The notes below the pieces were generated by a model. That model was not told the DNA's origin. It saw nothing but the letters and a program-made list of their open reading frames with translations, and ran no database searches. DNA of 10,061 bases from assembly GCA_017745135.1 (NCBI GenBank), contig JAGIAB010000077.1, forward strand, positions 460 to 10,520, given 5' to 3'. Positions 5,839 to 10,061 of the stretch are shown one piece after another (position 1 is the stretch's first letter; every line of letters begins with the position of its first letter). The position numbers and the translations under genes were made by a program. Origin of the DNA: Flavisolibacter sp. GTDB lineage: Bacteria > Bacteroidota > Bacteroidia > Chitinophagales > Chitinophagaceae.

Positions 5839-8800
5839 TTATTTTTTATTACTGTCGTTTGGGTTGGAACTGTCAGCCCTTTGTCCCGGCTGTTCTGTTA
5901 CATTGACAGCACCAGGATTGTACTGTTGCTCCAGCCCTTGTATGACTTGAAGCATATATTTACAATAACGTTCATCATCCATCAGGTCGCCATTGTAATA
6001 TTCAGGACGTTTATCCTGCAGGTATTTGTAATAATTCAATTGCTCGTTAAGGTCTTTAGTCAAAGCGTCCTTTATTTTTTTAGCTAATACTGTATGACCT
6101 GCTTTATAAGCTGCCTCCAGATAGGCTTTGGATGTTACATTATGTCCATTGTTACGGCTTACCATCGCATAAGGTAGGGCTTCCGGGTAAATGAGTGATT
6201 CTGATCTGTCGAGCAAAGCAACAGCTTCCTGCTTTCTTCCTTCATTAGCCAGGTTGATGGCAGCCTGAGCATAAGTGGCACGAATACTCAACAAATGCCT
6301 GCGGTTCTCTTCGTCGAAATAAACGCCTGGCTGGTTGGCATTACCACCACGGAATTGATTCATCAGCAGGTCTTTTGTTTTGTCGACATCCATAGCAAGG
6401 CTTTGCGATTGACCGTTGTTAACGGCAACTGGAACCACACGATAGATCAAACCTTCCTGGCGCAGGTAAGGACCAAAACCAACTTCGCCATAAGGAGAAG
6501 TAAAACAAATAGGCCTTCTCCAATTTGATGAAGCCAATATGCTCAACATTGTAAGCTGATCCAGAGAAAAGAAAGTTTTGTTTGGTGAAATCTCCAAAAC
6601 CACTTCATTCAGAACAGAATCGGTTGGTTTTACTAATCCAGCTTGCTTTACATAATTCACATCAACCGGAACGGTAAATCGTGAAGGAACACCAATTCTT
6701 AATCCAGACCTGTTTTCAGGAGTATTCAATGCTGTTCCTAAGCTATTCTTCATGAACTGGTACAAGGGCTGTGTGGAATTTGACTTGTCCCCGGTATTGA
6801 TCAAATAATTGAAACCGCGTAACTGATCTTCGGTAAGGATTACATCGAAAGCAGGGCTTTGATTGACTTTATAACGAAGCTGATTTACATACCAGTCAAT
6901 ACCCAATAAACTTGTGTTTACAATCCGCACATCAGGGCGAACGCCTTCCACTTCCTGTGCATACCAAAGCGGGTACGTATCGTTATCACCAAAGGTGAAA
7001 AGAATGGCGTCTTTCGGACAGGCCACTAAATAGTCGTATGCAATATCAGGAGCCAGTGTTTTATTACTGCGGTCATGGTCGTCCCATTCCTGTGCAGCCA
7101 TAATGATGGGTACAATTAAACATACAACAGTTGCTGCAATTCCCGATAAGCGAAGATTCTCTCCTTTATTGGAAACAGCACGAATGGCATAAGTCAGAGC
7201 GGCTGTAATAGCAGCACCAAGTATGCCGCCAAGAAGAGCTGCCAGAAAAGTTTTTCCATTTACAGCATTAGCGTCAGCCATCAGCATGATGAGGAATGTG
7301 GCCGCACCACTGTAGAGTACTGTGTTTTTGAAATTTATTTTATCCTGGATGTCGCGGGCCATTCTTACAAGAGCAACCACTGCAAGACCGATCCAAATGG
7401 CATAAGCATAGAATGAACCGGCAAAAGCGTAATCACGTTCACGGGGCTGATTACCTGCCTGGTTCAGATAAATTACAATGGCAACACCGGTAAAGAAAAA
7501 CAGCAGGAAGGATACAATCCAGTCCTGGCGATTTTTCAGGAACTGGTAAACGCAACCGATGATACCAAGAATGAAAGGCAATAAGAACAATTTGTTGTGC
7601 TCTTTATTATGCTTTATGCTCTCGGGCATTTTGGATTGATCGCCAAGGCGTAAATTATCAATAACAGAAATTCCGGTTGCCCAGTTGCCATCCCTGCGGT
7701 TTCCGCCACCCTGGATATCGTTTTGCTTGCCCGCAAAATTCCACATGAAATATCTCCAGTACATGAAGCCCATCTGATAGGTCATGGTCCAACGGATATT
7801 ATCAGCAAGCGTAGGAACTTTAACGGCAATAGGTTGCCCTGCTTCTACAACAGAACCCTCCTTTGCTCTTGGTGCCGGCCTGTAATCATCATCATAATAA
7901 TATTTTCTTTGCTGCCCGCTTTCCTCCTGAACCTGCGCAATTCCGTCGTTATTGCTTATGATGTAGCACCTGTTTTGTGCATTTTCGGTAGGTAAATTCA
8001 GCCAGCTTATATAATAGTCTGCGTGGTATTGCTCATTGGAAGGATCCCATACACGGGGGAACAAACGGTAATCCCTGCTGTCGTAAGTATATTCTCTGTC
8101 TGGAGCCAGCTTCACATATTCGTCGGGGCCTTTTTCATAGCGCACCTTTCCGTCTTCCACACCTGTAGGTTGTGCCAGAAAATGTGTACCGTATAAAATC
8201 GGCTGCGAACCATATTGTTCACGACCCAGGTAATAAACAAGGTTCATGGGGTTGTCAACATTGTTCATGTCCAACGCAGGATCGGCATTGGAACGCTCCA
8301 TGGTTGTTAAATAAGCGGAGTAGCCCAACATCATAAATGCAAAGCACCACAAACCTAAACGAAGGTAGGACCAGTTGTTTTTATTTGCCCAGCGCAAGCC
8401 TAACCAAACCAAAACTGCTAAAAGAACAAAGAAAAAAGCAAAGCCTGAGAAGAAAGGAAGATTAAACGTGTTTACAAAAGCAATATCAAATTTGCCGGCA
8501 AGAGAAACACTCCATTTAATAACCACTACCTGCACCAAGCCTGTGAGGATACAGCCAATAATAAAAGCAATAATGGCCCCTTTGCGGGTATAGGTATAAC
8601 GATTATAATAATACACCATTACGGCTGCCGGAATTACCAACAATCCTAAAAGGTGAATACCTATCGATAAACCGAGAGAGAAGAACAGAAAAACAATCCA
8701 TCGGTCTGCACGGTTGCGCAATTGCCTGTCGTTACCGGCAAGGTCGTTGGCATGTTCCCATTTTAAAATAGCCCAGAATGCCAGGCCGGTAAAGAACGAG

Positions 8801-9249
8801 GACAAAGCATACACCTCGCCTTCCACTGCACTGTACCAGAACGAATCTGTAAATGTATAAGCCAGTCCGCCAACAATGCCTGCACCAATTACTGTGTAGG
8901 TTTGTAAACGATTTGGTTCATCGTGAGAGCCAATCAGGAGCTTACGTGCAAAATGGGTAATGGTCCAGAAGAGGAACAAAATAGTAGCACCGCTGGCAAT
9001 GGCGTTCATAACGTTCACTGCTTTTGCAGCGGTCATTGGGTTATCGCCAAAAAGAATAATAAAGAAGCGGCCTAATAAAACAAACAGTGGGGCACCCGGC
9101 GGGTGAGGCAACTGTACCTTGTAGCAGGCCGAAACAAATTCGCCGCAATCCCAAAAGCTTCCTCTTTTTTCAGTAGTCAGAATGTAAACAAGTGAAGCGA
9201 TAACAAACACAACCCATCCGGCAATGTTATTGACTTTTCTAAAATTCAT
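5839..9249 (-). CDS. DUF2723 / glycosyltransferase family 117-type polytopic membrane protein
   Basis: This 1136-residue protein has about 14-15 predicted hydrophobic helices in its first roughly 725 residues, split by a hydrophilic segment at about 315-540, then a soluble region of about 410 residues. The N-terminus carries the DUF2723 hallmark FWDCGEF (32-38) followed by HPPGAP (49-54), in the position where GT-C glycosyltransferases keep their acidic catalytic residue in the first extracytoplasmic loop. QPRERDYAFAGSFYAYAIW precedes a membrane helix, and FGDNDTYPLWY (from 753) with VNTSLLGIDWYVNQLR starts the soluble part. TPR-like helices (QAAINLANEGRKQEAVALL) precede a polar Asn/Pro-rich tail. 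DUF2723 proteins are related to eukaryotic TMEM260, a protein O-mannosyltransferase; a bacterial role in moving a sugar from a lipid carrier to an exported acceptor is inferred. The length is normal for Bacteroidota homologues. It is monocistronic as far as visible, with its own promoter candidate and terminator. The donor and acceptor are unknown. Confidence 0.9.
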   Translation of the reverse strand: MNFRKVNNIAGWVVFVIASLVYILTTEKRGSFWDCGEFVSACYKVQLPHPPGAPLFVLLGRFFIILFGDNPMTAAKAVNVMNAIASGATILFLFWTITHFARKLLIGSHDEPNRLQTYTVIGAGIVGGLAYTFTDSFWYSAVEGEVYALSSFFTGLAFWAILKWEHANDLAGNDRQLRNRADRWIVFLFFSLGLSIGIHLLGLLVIPAAVMVYYYNRYTYTRKGAIIAFIIGCILTGLVQVVVIKWSVSLAGKFDIAFVNTFNLPFFSGFAFFFVLLAVLVWLGLRWANKNNWSYLRLGLWCFAFMMLGYSAYLTTMERSNADPALDMNNVDNPMNLVYYLGREQYGSQPILYGTHFLAQPTGVEDGKVRYEKGPDEYVKLAPDREYTYDSRDYRLFPRVWDPSNEQYHADYYISWLNLPTENAQNRCYIISNNDGIAQVQEESGQQRKYYYDDDYRPAPRAKEGSVVEAGQPIAVKVPTLADNIRWTMTYQMGFMYWRYFMWNFAGKQNDIQGGGNRRDGNWATGISVIDNLRLGDQSKMPESIKHNKEHNKLFLLPFILGIIGCVYQFLKNRQDWIVSFLLFFFTGVAIVIYLNQAGNQPRERDYAFAGSFYAYAIWIGLAVVALVRMARDIQDKINFKNTVLYSGAATFLIMLMADANAVNGKTFLAALLGGILGAAITAALTYAIRAVSNKGENLRLSGIAATVVCLIVPIIMAAQEWDDHDRSNKTLAPDIAYDYLVACPKDAILFTFGDNDTYPLWYAQEVEGVRPDVRIVNTSLLGIDWYVNQLRYKVNQSPAFDVILTEDQLRGFNYLINTGDKSNSTQPLYQFMKNSLGTALNTPENRSGLRIGVPSRFTVPVDVNYVKQAGLVKPTDSVLNEVVLEISPNKTFFSLDQLTMLSILASSNWRRPICFTSPYGEVGFGPYLRQEGLIYRVVPVAVNNGQSQSLAMDVDKTKDLLMNQFRGGNANQPGVYFDEENRRHLLSIRATYAQAAINLANEGRKQEAVALLDRSESLIYPEALPYAMVSRNNGHNVTSKAYLEAAYKAGHTVLAKKIKDALTKDLNEQLNYYKYLQDKRPEYYNGDLMDDERYCKYMLQVIQGLEQQYNPGAVNVTEQPGQRADSSNPNDSNKK

Positions 9250-9298
9250 ACAGTGTGGTTAGATTTTGATCTTTAACACGAGCCCGTTTAAAGACAGG

Positions 9299-9306
9299 CA
9301 AAAATA
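9299..9306 (-). promoter_or_regulatory. Candidate Bacteroidota -7 promoter element
   Basis: Read on the minus strand the site is TATTTTTG, an exact fit to the Bacteroidota -7 consensus TAnnTTTG. It lies 49 bases before the start codon of the DUF2723 gene, which would leave a leader of about 43 bases. No good TTTG -33 element is seen at the usual 19-21 base spacing, so the call rests on one half of the promoter. Confidence 0.35.
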
Positions 9307-9369
9307 GGGAAGCGACTAAATTAAGAGGAAAAGAATATGCGAAAAGTTAAAAGAGCAAGGGGGTGGTGG

Positions 9370-9436
9370 TTAGGGGTTTGGAGTTTGGGGTTTGCGTTGG
9401 GTTATAAATTTGTTCGAGGTTTGAAGTTTGAAGTTA
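9370..9436 (+). repeat. Two TTTG-core heptamer arrays
   Basis: The first array reads TTTGGAG (9377-9383), TTTGGGG (9384-9390), TTTGCGT (9391-9397), preceded by a GGGG half-unit. The second reads GAGGTTT (9416-9422), GAAGTTT (9423-9429), GAAGTTA (9430-9436). Both have a strict 7-base period with a TTTG core. TTTGGAG is the exact reverse complement of the unit repeated inside murB 6.2 kb away. The arrays lie upstream of the candidate promoter of the DUF2723 gene. Confidence 0.7.
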
Positions 9437-9559
9437 TGGCTGCGGGTTATTATACGATTATTTTGAGCATGTGGACGGATAAGGGCTGTGAAGATTGAAC
9501 GGTGATGGACATTAAGAGATGAATTTTTATAAGAAGAAGATTTTTATGACCCGGTCTGC
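9437..9559. other. Intergenic spacer with nothing recognisable
   Basis: This stretch links the heptamer arrays to the hairpin island. It has no supported reading frame, RNA gene or clear promoter. The only structure seen is GAACGGTGA at 9497-9505, which is the reverse complement of TCACCGTTC at 9607-9615 inside the island; a single 9-bp match may be chance. Confidence 0.5.
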
Positions 9560-9888
9560 ATTGCTACTATTTGACTTTGCTTGCGTCGTCTCGCCTCAGG
9601 CGAGATTCACCGTTCTTATCGCTTATCATCACTTTCGAAGAGTTTTCATTTAATTGCCCGGACTTTAAGTCGGGGATTACAATGTTTATTGCAACCGGCT
9701 TTAGCCATATTCATTAAAAACAATGTGTGGCTAAAGCCGATGAAGAAAGTTCTTCTCAACCTGTCGCTTAAAAGCGACGGTAATTGATGTGATGACACTT
9801 GTGCAATGATGAATAGAATTACCGAACGTGCAAGTGAGTGATCATCGCCTAAAGCGAGACAGACACAACAGGTGCTGATAGTAGCAAT
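9560..9888. repeat. 329-bp hairpin island with inverted-repeat ends, possible MITE or BIME-like element
   Basis: The ends are a perfect 11-bp inverted repeat (ATTGCTACTAT at 9560-9570, ATAGTAGCAAT at 9878-9888). The first and last 44 bases align as reverse complements without gaps at 29 of 44 positions, including GTCTCGC and AGGCGA blocks. Inside are several palindromes: TCTCGCCT/AGGCGAGA (9589-9605); CCCGGACTT/AAGTCGGG with one bulged base (9657-9674); a 12-bp stem CGGCTTTAGCCA/TGGCTAAAGCCG (9696-9707 with 9728-9739); GAAGAA/TTCTTC (9742-9755); GTCGCTT/AAGCGAC (9763-9778). No convincing coding sequence or target-site duplication is visible. It ends 20 bp from the stop codon of the gene to its right. 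A non-autonomous mobile or REP-like element is the best inference; copy number is unknown. Confidence 0.6.
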
Positions 9889-9908
9889 TAGTTCGCTAAA
9901 TAAATACG

Positions 9909-10061
9909 TCACTGAAAAAATACTTTCACCGTTTGGTAAAACAACCGGTTTTGCACCATTGTAGAAACCTGTCCGTTGTTTCCTTCATTATAACCACGCA
10001 AGCCAAATAAACCGGCGGCATTGCCTTTGTTGATGGCAATTTCCATATAGCCTGCGATGTT
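9909..10061 (-). CDS. C-terminal 50 residues of a probable outer-membrane beta-barrel protein (runs off right edge)
   Basis: The minus-strand frame enters from the right edge and stops with TGA at 9909-9911. The visible peptide includes AGYMEIAINKGNAAGLFGLR, YNEGNNGQVS and NRLFYQTVKVFFQ. The alternating polar/hydrophobic pattern, the glycine- and asparagine-rich turn and the closing aromatic residues resemble the last strands of an outer-membrane beta-barrel, whose C-terminal aromatic residue is recognised by BAM. I do not recognise the family, and only the tail is present, so a different extracellular beta-rich protein is possible. There is no membrane helix. The hairpin island lies 20 bp downstream and could influence transcript end formation. 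Confidence 0.5.
   Translation of the reverse strand, partial: NIAGYMEIAINKGNAAGLFGLRGYNEGNNGQVSTMVQNRLFYQTVKVFFQ

Noticed and set aside
5708..5950. Plus-strand 80-codon reading frame
   Set aside because: It runs through a heptamer array, the terminator hairpin and antisense to the DUF2723 gene end; there is no protein-like pattern.
9581..9787. Plus-strand 68-codon reading frame across the hairpin island
   Set aside because: Its codons are the palindromes themselves (for example WLKPMKK from the GGCTAAAGCC arm); it is best explained as a frame that happens to be open through the repeat.
9646..9912. Minus-strand 88-codon reading frame across the hairpin island
   Set aside because: It also reads through the palindromes, overlaps the end of the partial gene at 9909 and resembles no known protein; it is a by-product of the repeat structure.

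Overview
The window looks like chromosomal DNA of a Bacteroidota bacterium, probably a Chitinophagaceae-like or related Cytophagia/Sphingobacteriia lineage. This is inferred from four things. A very long DUF2723 (GT117-type) membrane glycosyltransferase of the form common in that phylum is present. The intact genes have no Shine-Dalgarno sequence before their starts. A TAnnTTTG-type -7 element precedes the large gene. The DNA is moderately AT-rich and carries many short degenerate repeats. No phage, CRISPR, rRNA or tRNA gene was found.

Layout from left to right: (1) the N-terminal 104 codons of a DUF4256 protein on the minus strand, running off the left edge; (2) a divergent intergenic region with an AT-rich palindrome; (3) priA (primosomal replication-restart helicase) and murB (UDP-N-acetylenolpyruvoylglucosamine reductase) on the plus strand, 26 bp apart and probably co-transcribed, followed by a strong hairpin terminator; (4) a 480 bp gap holding the C-terminal half of a GxxExxY-family protein, probably a decayed gene; (5) a minus-strand VWA-domain (CoxE/magnesium-chelatase-D-like) protein; (6) a short gap with two mutually inverted arrays of heptanucleotides and a terminator; (7) a 1136-residue minus-strand DUF2723/GT117 polytopic membrane protein; (8) a 659 bp intergenic region with a candidate promoter, two more heptamer arrays and a 329 bp island of hairpins bounded by inverted repeats; (9) the last 50 codons of a minus-strand protein that ends like an outer-membrane beta-barrel.

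The protein-coding genes are mostly housekeeping or widespread families, and I see no clear new multi-gene system. The unusual content is in the repeats. Heptanucleotide arrays with a TTTG core recur at four places. One of them is a perfect four-unit array inside the murB reading frame, where it supplies a surface segment just before the FAD-binding GGGSN motif. The hairpin island near the right end, with matched arms and several palindromes of different stem sequence but similar CTTTAG/TTTAA-type apex, resembles a non-autonomous mobile or REP/BIME-like element. Genome-wide searches are needed to decide whether these are dispersed families.
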